Assembly: GCA_029052265.1 (NCBI GenBank)
Contig: JAIDJJ010000315.1
Coordinates: 1-6,243, forward strand
Direction: 5' to 3'
Length of the DNA: 6,243 nt
From: Muribaculaceae bacterium
GTDB taxonomy: Bacteria; Bacteroidota; Bacteroidia; Bacteroidales; Muribaculaceae
Shown here: one piece after another, positions 1 through 6,239 of the stretch
Layout of the letters: every line of letters starts with the position of its first letter
Position numbering within the stretch: the stretch's first letter is position 1
Notes under the pieces: model-generated
Seen by the model: the letters and a program-made list of their open reading frames with translations, nothing else
Told to the model about the DNA's origin: nothing
Database searches by the model: none
Program-made: the position numbers and the translations under genes

Positions 1-27
1 CACCGGATTACGCTCACCCCCCAATTC

Positions 28-1149
28 TTAAATATTGAAAAGCAACGCCCCGGGGGTGGGTCCGGTTATCACCACCTCATCCCCGACACGCAATGAGCCG
101 GCTTCCAACTGAAACTCCCCTATCCCAATTTTCGGGAAATAACGGATAGCCTTTGCCGCATACACCTTGGTCCTCGTGGCTGACGAACCATATTTGGCAC
201 TCCATTCTCCAAGCCGCTGACCAAGATAATAGCCATTCCAAAAGCCACGGTTGAATATTTTTTCAAGACGTGCATCCCATGCCGATACCCTTTCTTCTGA
301 AAAAGTTCCGTCGCAAACTGCTTCAAGAGCCTCCGAATAGCACTGAACAGCCTCATGCACGTATTCAGGACCTCTCGCACGCCCCTCTATTTTGAAAACC
401 CGCACTCCGGCTGCCACCATACGGTCAAGAAAATGTATGGTTTTGAGATCTTTCGGCGACATTATAAATTTATTGTCCACCACCAGTTCCTCGTCAGTCT
501 CCCTGTCGCGCACTGTGTATGACCGGCGACATATCTGATTGCAAGCCCCACGGTTGGCGCTTGAATTCATCTCATGAAGGCTCATATAACATTTTCCGCT
601 CACCGCCATACAAAGCGCCCCATGGCAAAACATCTCAAGGCGTATCTTCCTTCCTGCCGGACCCGTGATCCCTTCTCTTTCTATAGCCGCACTTATTGCC
701 GAGACCTGATCAAGATTAAGTTCCCTCGCCAATACCATCACATCTGCAAAACGGCTGTAAAACTTTACAGCCTCTATATTAGTGACATTGACCTGAGTGG
801 ATATATGAACTTCCTGACCGATCTGCCGGGCATAAAGGATAGCTGCCATATCAGAAGCTATGACAGCTGAAATGCCTGCATCTTTAGCTGCATCTATGAT
901 CTCGCGCATCCTCGGCAAATCGGAATCATAAACTATCGTGTTTACAGTAAGATAGGTCTTTACATCTCTTGCCTCACACTCCTCCACAATCCGGCGCATA
1001 TCGTCGGTTGAAAAATTTGAACTGGAGCGGGAACGCATGTTCAGACCCTCTATGCCGAAATATACGGCATCTGTGCCGGCGGCAAGCGCCGCCGCAAGCG
1101 ACTCCCAGCTTCCTACCGGAGCCATTATTTCAAAATCCTTACGGTTCAT
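28..1149 (-). CDS. U32-family Fe-S protein (TrhP/RlhA/UbiU-like), probably short at its C-terminus
   Basis: A 373-residue member of the peptidase U32 family. Characterised relatives (TrhP, RlhA, UbiU/UbiV) are Fe-S proteins used in tRNA or rRNA hydroxylation or O2-independent quinone hydroxylation, so the 'peptidase' label is historical. The N-terminus has the barrel start IMAPVGSWESL (8-18) and DAVYFG (27-32). The family signature EMFCHGALCMAVSGKCYMS is at 172-190, and C180, C187, C203 and C207 are candidate cluster ligands. FKIEGRARGPEYV (252-264) is also typical. I chose the ATG at 1149 because MNRKDFEIMAPVG fits the family N-terminus and because it overlaps the menG stop as TAATG; an in-frame ATG at 1197 would add 16 poor residues. 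The protein ends GPTPGALLFNI, and the frame stays open after the TAA to the window edge, suggesting truncation (see findings). RNA modification is the likeliest role, but the exact substrate cannot be told from sequence. Confidence 0.88.
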   Translation of the reverse strand: MNRKDFEIMAPVGSWESLAAALAAGTDAVYFGIEGLNMRSRSSSNFSTDDMRRIVEECEARDVKTYLTVNTIVYDSDLPRMREIIDAAKDAGISAVIASDMAAILYARQIGQEVHISTQVNVTNIEAVKFYSRFADVMVLARELNLDQVSAISAAIEREGITGPAGRKIRLEMFCHGALCMAVSGKCYMSLHEMNSSANRGACNQICRRSYTVRDRETDEELVVDNKFIMSPKDLKTIHFLDRMVAAGVRVFKIEGRARGPEYVHEAVQCYSEALEAVCDGTFSEERVSAWDARLEKIFNRGFWNGYYLGQRLGEWSAKYGSSATRTKVYAAKAIRYFPKIGIGEFQLEAGSLRVGDEVVITGPTPGALLFNI

Positions 1150-1973
1150 TATCTTGCTATATAATATGTCACCGCCCCGAATGTAAGCGATTTCCACTTG
1201 ATGTCGGTAAATCCTGCCTTTTCCATTATCCGCGCCATCTCTCCCCTCTGCGGGGCTGCCGCTATGCTTTCCGGAAGATAGGTATAGGCACGGCTGTCGC
1301 CGCTTACCAGTTTTCCGACCGCAGGTATAAGATGACGCGAATATACCTTGTATCCCAATCCTGTCAGCTTCCCTTCAGGCACTGAAAGCTCTATTATACA
1401 AAGCACTCCATTCCTACGAAGCACTCTCCGCATTTCCTTGAGGCCCTTAAGAAGGTTTTCAAAGTTTCTTACCCCATACGCCACAGTTATGAGATCAAAT
1501 TCATCGTCAGCAAATGGTAAGTTCAGACAGTCTGCTTTGCCAAAAGCCAGAAGCCCGCGCTCTTTATCTGTGAATGATGACAATTTTTTACGTGCCACTT
1601 CCAGCATACCCTCCGAAAGGTCAATCCCTGTGATTTTTGCAGACCGGATCATATCATGCAATCTGAATGCCACATCACCGGTACCGGTAGCCACATCAAG
1701 CACCTTCACATTCCCGCCATCCGGCTTCACTTCCTCCCTACTGCATCCGGAAGAGCCCTCCGATTCGCCATCCATGCCGCCAAGCGCATCCAAAGCTGCC
1801 TTAAGCGCCCTGTCGCGCCACCGCCTGTGCAAACCGAATGTCATTGCAGAATTCATGAAATCGTAAGCAGGCGCGATGGAATCAAACATCTCCTCCACCT
1901 GCTTCCCCTTCTCCCGACGGTCGTCATACGGATTGACAACCTCCGCTCCTGTCTTACCTTTATCTACTGCCAT
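1149..1973 (-). CDS. menG: Demethylmenaquinone / ubiquinone C-methyltransferase MenG/UbiE
   Basis: SAM-dependent C-methyltransferase that makes menaquinone from demethylmenaquinone, the last step of the pathway. Bacteroidales use menaquinone, so menG is the better name than ubiE. It is 274 residues, against about 230-250 in the family. Visible blocks are the N-terminal FDSIAPAYDFMN (30-41), SAM motif I VLDVATGTGD (91-100), GIDLSEGML (116-124), the acidic-loop region ADCLNLPF (147-154), YGVRNFEN (166-173) and YLPESIAAAP (232-241). The extra length is mostly a Gly/Ser/Glu-rich spacer at about 63-88, just before motif I. The gene is joined to its neighbours by TAATG overlaps at both ends: its ATG shares an A with the GNAT stop, and its TAA shares an A with the U32 start. 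It is expected to be a cytosolic enzyme working on membrane quinone precursors. Function is confident; the spacer is the only oddity. Confidence 0.95.
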   Translation of the reverse strand: MAVDKGKTGAEVVNPYDDRREKGKQVEEMFDSIAPAYDFMNSAMTFGLHRRWRDRALKAALDALGGMDGESEGSSGCSREEVKPDGGNVKVLDVATGTGDVAFRLHDMIRSAKITGIDLSEGMLEVARKKLSSFTDKERGLLAFGKADCLNLPFADDEFDLITVAYGVRNFENLLKGLKEMRRVLRRNGVLCIIELSVPEGKLTGLGYKVYSRHLIPAVGKLVSGDSRAYTYLPESIAAAPQRGEMARIMEKAGFTDIKWKSLTFGAVTYYIAR

Positions 1974-3100
1974 TACAGATTTTTATAAAATGACCTACGG
2001 CGACGGTGCTGTCTGTTTTGAAAATAATCCCATTGCCCCTGCACCTTTGAATTTGTCTCAAGCTCAGGATTCGATTCAGCATACTTAAACCCATATTTAT
2101 TATAATAAGGAATAAGATCCTGGAAAAGCAATGCATTCGCTCCCTTATTCTGATATTCCGGCTTCACTGCCACAAGAAGCAGGTCAACCCTGTCATTCTT
2201 CCCCTTAAGCCCTTTCAACAGATACCACCAACCCAAAGGCAACATTTTTCCTTTACTCTTCTGAAGAGCCAGGCTCATCGAGGGCATAGATATCCCCACA
2301 CTCACCAGCTGCCCCTCATTATCCACTATCAGAGTGACCAGATCAAGATTGAGCAATCCGAGATAAATATCTATATAATAGTCTATCTGACGCTCCGACA
2401 GCCGGGAATACTCATACAGCCCGTCGTATGCATCATTTATAAGGTGAAAAAGAGCCCTGCCGTACTCATTCTTGATACGTTTGCGGCTTTTATATTTCAA
2501 CACCTTCAGCCCGAATTTTTTCTTTACAATATCAGCGATCCGGTTATATTTATCCGGGATCTGATCAGGGATCTCCATCAGATATTCCACCCAATCAGAT
2601 TCTTTCCTATACCCGCACGCCTCCATATGGGCTGCATAATAAGGATAATTATAGATTGTTGCCATAGTGGAAAGCTCCTGAAAACCCTCCACAAGCATCC
2701 CTTCATGGTCAAGATCAGTAAACCCGAGAGGACCTATGATCTTCTTCATGCCTTTGTCTCTCGCCCATTCCTCAACAGCTGCAAGCAACGCCTCCGAGAC
2801 CTCGGGATCATCGATAAAATCTATAAAACCGAACCTTGCTGTCTGTTTGCCATGGCGTTCGTTGACCTGCCGGTTGATTATTCCGGCAATCCTCCCTACA
2901 GGCTTGCCGTCGCGGTAAGCCATGAAATATACTGCCTCACAAAAGTCAAATGCCGGATTGACTTTGGGAGAAAGAGTAGCCACGTCATCACTTATAAGGG
3001 GTGGCACATAATAAGGATTCCCGGAATAAAGGTCAATCTGAAATTTAGTAAACTTTCTGAGATTTGATTTTGTAGGTGCTATTTTTCTGATCTCAATCAT
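1973..3100 (-). CDS. YghO-like GNAT-fold acetyltransferase-family protein
   Basis: A 375-residue protein with GNAT (GCN5-related N-acetyltransferase) features, resembling the poorly characterised YghO-type proteins common in Bacteroidetes. The N-terminal part has FMAYRDGKPVGRIAGIIN (59-76), a beta-hairpin typical of GNAT folds, and KKIIGPLGFTDLDHEG (119-134). The C-terminal part has VAVKPEYQNKGANALLF (310-326), which fits the acetyl-CoA pyrophosphate-binding motif with Q317 and G320, then YGFKYAESNPELETN (336-350) and a strongly basic tail QHRRRRSFYKNL. The substrate is unknown and no function should be assigned beyond the fold. It is the first gene of the three-gene block ending in U32 and shares TAATG with menG. 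Upstream is a 104-bp gap with two palindromes; I see no strong Bacteroidetes promoter there, only a weak TATAATTG at 3150-3157 without a matching -33. Confidence 0.85.
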   Translation of the reverse strand: MIEIRKIAPTKSNLRKFTKFQIDLYSGNPYYVPPLISDDVATLSPKVNPAFDFCEAVYFMAYRDGKPVGRIAGIINRQVNERHGKQTARFGFIDFIDDPEVSEALLAAVEEWARDKGMKKIIGPLGFTDLDHEGMLVEGFQELSTMATIYNYPYYAAHMEACGYRKESDWVEYLMEIPDQIPDKYNRIADIVKKKFGLKVLKYKSRKRIKNEYGRALFHLINDAYDGLYEYSRLSERQIDYYIDIYLGLLNLDLVTLIVDNEGQLVSVGISMPSMSLALQKSKGKMLPLGWWYLLKGLKGKNDRVDLLLVAVKPEYQNKGANALLFQDLIPYYNKYGFKYAESNPELETNSKVQGQWDYFQNRQHRRRRSFYKNL

Positions 3101-3120
3101 CTGATTATATCTTGAAGCAA

Positions 3121-3135
3121 CATGCCTGAAGCATG
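3121..3135. repeat. Small palindrome CATGC-CTGAA-GCATG
   Basis: Five-base arms CATGC/GCATG around a CTGAA loop, 21 bp upstream of the GNAT start codon. Its core ATGCCTGAAGCAT resembles ATGCCAGAGGCAT in the larger hairpin about 44 bp away, so the two may be related copies. It lies in the presumed 5' leader of the GNAT-menG-U32 block, and a regulatory role is possible but unproven. Confidence 0.4.
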
Positions 3136-3158
3136 TATGACTTTGTTTTCAATTATAA

Positions 3159-3185
3159 GGGAAGTATGCCAGAGGCATACTTCCC
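3159..3185 (-). terminator. Perfect 12-bp hairpin downstream of the pseudokinase gene
   Basis: Arms GGGAAGTATGCC and GGCATACTTCCC pair perfectly around a 3-base loop. The hairpin starts 20 bp after the pseudokinase TGA. On the minus strand it is followed by TTATAATTG, only a weak U-tract, so termination is plausible but not certain. It could instead be a copy of a dispersed palindromic repeat or a processing site, since its core matches the small palindrome at 3121-3135. Confidence 0.45.
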
Positions 3186-3204
3186 CGCTGTTTCAAATAT
3201 GTCT

Positions 3205-3984
3205 TCATCCCCTGACAAGCCATACAAGAAGCGCCGCCATCAGAACAATAAAACAACATATGAATATATATAGTTGTGCCGAATTGCGGCGTTCCATTGC
3301 CAGCTGAAGATCGCTCACTGTACGATAAGGATGATCCTTGTCCATACATTTGCGGGCTATTTTCCTTAGCTTCGGCAATGAAGCCGGCAGATTGTCGAGC
3401 ACCTCGTTGATAACCTTGCCATAACTTTCAATATCCTTACGAGTGTCTTGCTCCGGAAGACTGTCTGTCTGGTCATACCCCACATTGGTGAGTTTCAGGT
3501 TCTCATTATACTCTGTAAAAAGAATCGATTCAGGTGTGATCGGCACATGACGGATGTGGTTTTCCTGAATATACTCCATTGCGTCGAGCAGCTGGGTCTG
3601 CAGCCGGTGCACAATCTGGGGAGTGAGACGCTTTTCATCAATAAGCCTGCGAAGAGAATAGCCATACACATCATCCGTTATTATAGCCATACCCACCCCC
3701 GGCACGACCTCAAGGTCATTGACCATCACGATATTGGGATGACAGAGATTATAACGGATATCAAACTCTTTCTCAAGCATGGCACGATATTCCGGCTTAT
3801 CTGCATATTCTTTCTTCAAAGCCTTGAGCATCACCCATTTTCCATACTTGCGCACAGTATAGACATCATAATATTTTTCCGCCCATTCAGGGAGCAGATA
3901 AAGCTCCGACCATTTTCCTGACGGATCTTCGATCGGAATCAATTTTTCATCTTTGCTGATATAGCCCGGTCCGTTGGTTGCCAC
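3205..3984 (-). CDS. Predicted pseudokinase with C-terminal membrane anchor
   Basis: A 259-residue protein with a Ser/Thr kinase-like fold. Retained are the beta3 Lys in VMLK (K54), a likely alpha-C Glu in LEKEF (E73), HPNIV (82-86), the subdomain IX-like DIESYGKVINEVL (184-196) and the subdomain XI-like CMDKDHPYRTVSDL (213-226, R221). The catalytic loop HRDLKPEN reads HVPITPES (146-153), so the catalytic Asp is Pro148, the Lys is Thr150 and the Asn is Ser153. DFG reads NVG (167-169). No glycine-rich loop is visible around 38-50. The end LYIFICCFIVLMAALLVWLVRG (238-259) is one hydrophobic span, giving a tail-anchored protein with the kinase fold probably in the cytosol. The start is GTG at 3984; there is no in-frame ATG between the upstream TGA and this codon, and the first internal Met (52) would remove the N-lobe start. 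It follows serS by 92 bp. A scaffold or regulatory role is inferred; partners are unknown. Confidence 0.8.
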   Translation of the reverse strand: MATNGPGYISKDEKLIPIEDPSGKWSELYLLPEWAEKYYDVYTVRKYGKWVMLKALKKEYADKPEYRAMLEKEFDIRYNLCHPNIVMVNDLEVVPGVGMAIITDDVYGYSLRRLIDEKRLTPQIVHRLQTQLLDAMEYIQENHIRHVPITPESILFTEYNENLKLTNVGYDQTDSLPEQDTRKDIESYGKVINEVLDNLPASLPKLRKIARKCMDKDHPYRTVSDLQLAMERRNSAQLYIFICCFIVLMAALLVWLVRG

Positions 3985-4027
3985 TTTCTGTATGTTGAAT
4001 TGTGAATTGCAGATCAGTGAATATCAA

Positions 4028-4062
4028 GAGGGGACCCGGTTGCCGACATTGGCGGTACCCTC
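4028..4062 (-). terminator. Imperfect stem-loop after serS
   Basis: In the 92-bp gap between serS and the pseudokinase gene, 4028-4036 pairs with 4054-4062 apart from one G/A mismatch, and an inner GCC/GGC stem closes a six-base loop with a five-base bulge on one side. On the minus strand the stem is followed by TTGATATTC, a poor U-tract. It may end or attenuate serS transcription, or simply be a structured spacer. I see no clear promoter for the pseudokinase gene in this gap. Confidence 0.3.
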
Positions 4063-4076
4063 CCTATTCAGTAGAA

Positions 4077-5348
4077 TTAATCGATAATATCAAACCCTGT
4101 GTACTTGCGCAGACATTCCGGCACAACGATACCCTCCGGAGTCTGGTTGTTCTCAAGAAGGGCTGCCACTATACGGGGAAGAGCCAGAGCCGACCCGTTG
4201 AGTGTGTGGCAGAGTTTGATTTTCTTGTCTTCGTCACGATAACGGCATTTGAGACGGTTTGCCTGATAGTTCTCAAAATTTGATACGGATGAAACCTCAA
4301 GCCAACGTTGCTGAGCACCGCTCCACACTTCAAAGTCGAAGGTGATTGCCGAAGTGAACGACATGTCGCCTCCGCAAAGACGGAGGATATGCCAGGGAAG
4401 TCCAAGCTTTTCAAGAAGACCCTGCACATGGTCTTTCATCTCTTCAAGAGCTGCATAGGAGTTTTCCGGCTTCTCTATACGCACGATCTCAACCTTGTCA
4501 AACTGATGAAGGCGGTTAAGACCACGCACATCCTTGCCATAGCTGCCCGCCTCACGTCGCCAGCACGGAGAATATGCGCAATTCTTTTTGGGAAGCTCAG
4601 CCCCGGGAATGATAACATCTCTATAAATATTAGTGACCGGCACTTCCGCTGTAGGAATAAGATAGAGATCATCTACAGTGACATGATACATCTGACCTTC
4701 CTTGTCAGGAAGCTGACCTGTACCGTAACCTGACGCCGCATTCACTACAAAAGGAGGCTCCACCTCAATGTAGCCCGCTTTCCATGCCTCGTCAAGGAAG
4801 AACTGGATAAGGGCACGCTGCAGACGCGCACCTTTCCCGATATAGAAGGGGAAACCTGCGCCGGTGACCTTCACACCCAATTCAAAATCAATAAGATTAT
4901 ATTTTTTTGCAAGCTCCCAATGAGGAAGTGCGTCTGATCCGAGTTCCGGCATCTTGCCTCCCGTCTTCTCCACGACATTGTCTTCGGCGGAACGCCCTTC
5001 AGGCACGGCGTCGCAAGGAAGGTTGGGGACTGTGAGCAACAGGTCACGCATGCGGGTCTCGCAATTTTCAAGACAATCCTGAAGACCTTTTGACTCACCT
5101 TTGATAGATGCCACTCGGGCTTTAGCCTCTTCCGCCTTCTCCTTCTCTCCGGCTTTCATAAAAGCACCGATAGAAGCTGCCAGCTTTTTAAGCTCGGATG
5201 CATCAGAGTCACACTTCTGCTGAAGGCGACGACGCTCAGCATCAATTTCAAGGATCTCGGTTATGACTGCTTTTCCATCAAATCCCTTTACCGCAAGGCG
5301 TTTCACCACAAATTCCGGATCAGCCTTTATTGTCTGCAATGTAAGCAT
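4077..5348 (-). CDS. serS: Seryl-tRNA synthetase
   Basis: Cytosolic class II aminoacyl-tRNA synthetase that charges tRNA-Ser (and tRNA-Sec where present) with serine. At 423 residues it has the normal bacterial length. The N-terminal helical arm that grips the long variable arm of tRNA-Ser spans about 27-105 and is rich in Lys, Glu and Arg (for example ERRRLQQKCD, 38-47). Class II motif 1 lies near EVEPPFVVN (195-203). The serine-binding TAEVP is at 233-237. Motif 2 is CWRREAGSYG...RGLNRLHQFDKVE (262-287), and motif 3 is NGSALALPRIVAALLENNQ (384-402) with R392. No key residue looks missing. The ATG at 5348 gives the standard MLTLQTIKADPEFV start and lies 11 bp after the yqeY stop, so serS is probably transcribed with yqeY from the promoter near 5893-5924. 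No leader switch is visible. Confidence 0.98.
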   Translation of the reverse strand: MLTLQTIKADPEFVVKRLAVKGFDGKAVITEILEIDAERRRLQQKCDSDASELKKLAASIGAFMKAGEKEKAEEAKARVASIKGESKGLQDCLENCETRMRDLLLTVPNLPCDAVPEGRSAEDNVVEKTGGKMPELGSDALPHWELAKKYNLIDFELGVKVTGAGFPFYIGKGARLQRALIQFFLDEAWKAGYIEVEPPFVVNAASGYGTGQLPDKEGQMYHVTVDDLYLIPTAEVPVTNIYRDVIIPGAELPKKNCAYSPCWRREAGSYGKDVRGLNRLHQFDKVEIVRIEKPENSYAALEEMKDHVQGLLEKLGLPWHILRLCGGDMSFTSAITFDFEVWSGAQQRWLEVSSVSNFENYQANRLKCRYRDEDKKIKLCHTLNGSALALPRIVAALLENNQTPEGIVVPECLRKYTGFDIID

Positions 5349-5359
5349 TATCTCTACTC

Positions 5360-5815
5360 TTAAATGTTCGACAGAAGTTCTTTTACTTTGGCAGAAACAA
5401 CTTTACCTTCCGCCCTTCCGGCAAGACGCTTGGTTGCCAACCCCATGACCTTGCCCATATCTTTAGGACCGGCAGCTCCGGTTTCGGCAATAATCGACCT
5501 GAGTTCCGCCTCAAGCTCTTCTTCTGAAAGCTGTTTGGGAAGATATTCCTCGATCACAGCAGCTTCCGACAATTCATTCTGAGCCAATTCACTGCGATTG
5601 TTCTCTTCATAGATCCTGGCGCTTTCCTTTCTCTGCTTCACCATCTTAACCATGATTTTCACGGCTGTATCATCCGATAGCTCACCATTGGCGCCTTTTG
5701 CTGTCTTAGCCTCAAGAAATTCTTTCTTTACTCCGCGCAGAGCCTCAAGACGCACCTTGTCGCGGGCGAGCATCGCTTTCTTGATATCTTCGCTGATCTG
5801 ATCAAAAAGATTCAT
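5360..5815 (-). CDS. yqeY: YqeY / GatB-Yqey domain protein
   Basis: A 151-residue stand-alone YqeY protein, related to the C-terminal tRNA-binding tail of GatB, the amidotransferase subunit that corrects Glu-tRNA-Gln and Asp-tRNA-Asn. Free YqeY proteins are widespread but their biochemical role is not well settled. The match runs the full length: LFDQISEDIKKAMLARDKVR (3-22), LEALRGVKKEF (23-33), QRKESARIYEENNRSELA (61-78), YLPKQLSEEEL (91-101) and DMGKVMG (119-125). The first half is helical and Lys/Glu-rich. The ATG at 5815 gives the usual short start MNLFDQISEDIKKAM. serS begins 11 bp after its stop, and the shared tRNA theme fits one operon. Upstream is a non-coding leader of about 70 nt from the predicted start site. 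In many Bacteroidales yqeY follows ftsZ; here the upstream 428 bp has no gene. Confidence 0.93.
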   Translation of the reverse strand: MNLFDQISEDIKKAMLARDKVRLEALRGVKKEFLEAKTAKGANGELSDDTAVKIMVKMVKQRKESARIYEENNRSELAQNELSEAAVIEEYLPKQLSEEELEAELRSIIAETGAAGPKDMGKVMGLATKRLAGRAEGKVVSAKVKELLSNI

Positions 5816-5892
5816 AAAATTATAGAGATTTTTTAGTTTCCTTATTTTTTCAAGAGAAATCGTGTCTGACTTCCCATAAGCCTATTGAAGTG

Positions 5893-5924
5893 CAAAAATA
5901 CTCTAAAAATGTGGTTTTCGCAAT
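5893..5924 (-). promoter_or_regulatory. Bacteroidetes-type promoter for yqeY-serS
   Basis: On the minus strand TATTTTTG (5900-5893) matches the Bacteroides -7 consensus TAnnTTTG exactly. ATTG (5924-5921) supplies the -33 TTG, 20 bp upstream, within the usual spacing. Transcription would start near 5886-5888 and leave a leader of about 70 nt before the yqeY ATG. This is consensus matching by eye; no start site is measured. Confidence 0.6.
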
Positions 5925-5933
5925 TATAACCAC
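5911..5933. promoter_or_regulatory. Dyad GTGGTT-N11-AACCAC over the -33 region
   Basis: Six-base arms GTGGTT (5911-5916) and AACCAC (5928-5933) are perfectly inverted around 11 bases. The centre falls on the proposed -33 element, where a repressor site would be well placed. The arms are short enough that chance is possible, and no regulator is identified. Confidence 0.3.
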
Positions 5934-5956
5934 AACTTTTTGTCGAAGTGGCATGA

Positions 5957-5977
5957 CATTAGCCCCCATTAGCCCCC
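5957..5977. repeat. Two tandem copies of CATTAGCCCC
   Basis: The 10-bp unit CATTAGCCCC occurs twice head to tail, followed by one further C. It lies about 33 bp upstream of the proposed -33 element. One helical turn per unit could suit two protein contacts on the same face, but this is only a suggestion. It also stands out as C-rich in an AT-rich stretch. Confidence 0.5.
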
Positions 5978-6075
5978 TCACCTTGCAAAATATGCGTCAC
6001 AAGGCTACAAATTTATGATAATGTCAAAACTTTTTTACGGAAGTTGAGAAAAGGGAAAGACGGGGATCCGATATA

Positions 6076-6239
6076 AGAGTATGTTTACTTTTAACATTAA
6101 GAAATCTTTAGAAGTCTTTTTGGCTTGTTTTAAGTCTTCATTCAGTCGTTATGGAACCCCATAACTCCTTCACTCAGTCTCAAAACAACCTCAAAAACTC
6201 TTTCTAAATCTTAACTTATGCCAAAAGTAAACATACTCT
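6076..6239. mobile_element. 164-bp fold-back (MITE-like) element
   Basis: AGAGTATGTTTACTTTT (6076-6092) recurs as its exact reverse complement at 6223-6239. The inside also folds: by hand alignment the two arms are about 70-75% complementary along their whole length, with matching blocks such as TTTAGAA, TTTTTG and TTGTTTT, and the apex is a perfect GTTATGG-AACC-CCATAAC hairpin (6148-6165). If the terminal repeats are taken as 16 bp beginning GAG, a TAA flanks both sides (6074-6076 and 6239-6241), a possible 3-bp target duplication. It has no coding capacity, so movement would need a transposase in trans. It could also be a dispersed structured repeat or a transcribed hairpin; an invertible segment is less likely because the interior is itself palindromic. 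Confidence 0.6.

Noticed and set aside
1..66. Frameshift as the cause of the short U32 C-terminus
   Set aside because: The two G-runs here made a frameshift tempting, but the best continuation past the stop is in the same frame at unchanged spacing; the other frames need two compensating shifts.
1150..1197. 16-residue N-terminal extension of the U32 protein from an upstream ATG
   Set aside because: The extension lies within the end of menG, has no family similarity, and the ATG at 1149 fits both the family start and the TAATG coupling.
1348..1866. 172-codon open frame on the plus strand
   Set aside because: Antisense to menG; Ser/Pro-rich low-complexity translation with no family match, as expected for a shadow.
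2444..3067. 207-codon open frame on the plus strand
   Set aside because: It lies wholly antisense to the well-supported GNAT gene, shows no recognisable domain and has the skewed composition of a shadow frame.
3101..3204. Strong promoter for the GNAT-menG-U32 block
   Set aside because: Only TATAATTG (3157-3150, minus) approaches the -7 consensus and no TTG lies 19-21 bp upstream, so I did not list it as a feature.
3448..3921. 157-codon open frame on the plus strand
   Set aside because: Antisense to the pseudokinase gene, with no recognisable motif.
5349..5359. Leader switch or T-box controlling serS
   Set aside because: Only 11 bp separate yqeY and serS, and no T-box-like structure is seen there or in the yqeY leader.
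6076..6239. Phase-variable invertible promoter of the Bacteroidales type
   Set aside because: Repeat length and spacing would fit, but the interior is itself palindromic, I see no clear promoter inside and no invertase gene is in view. It remains a weak alternative because the flanking gene is outside the window.
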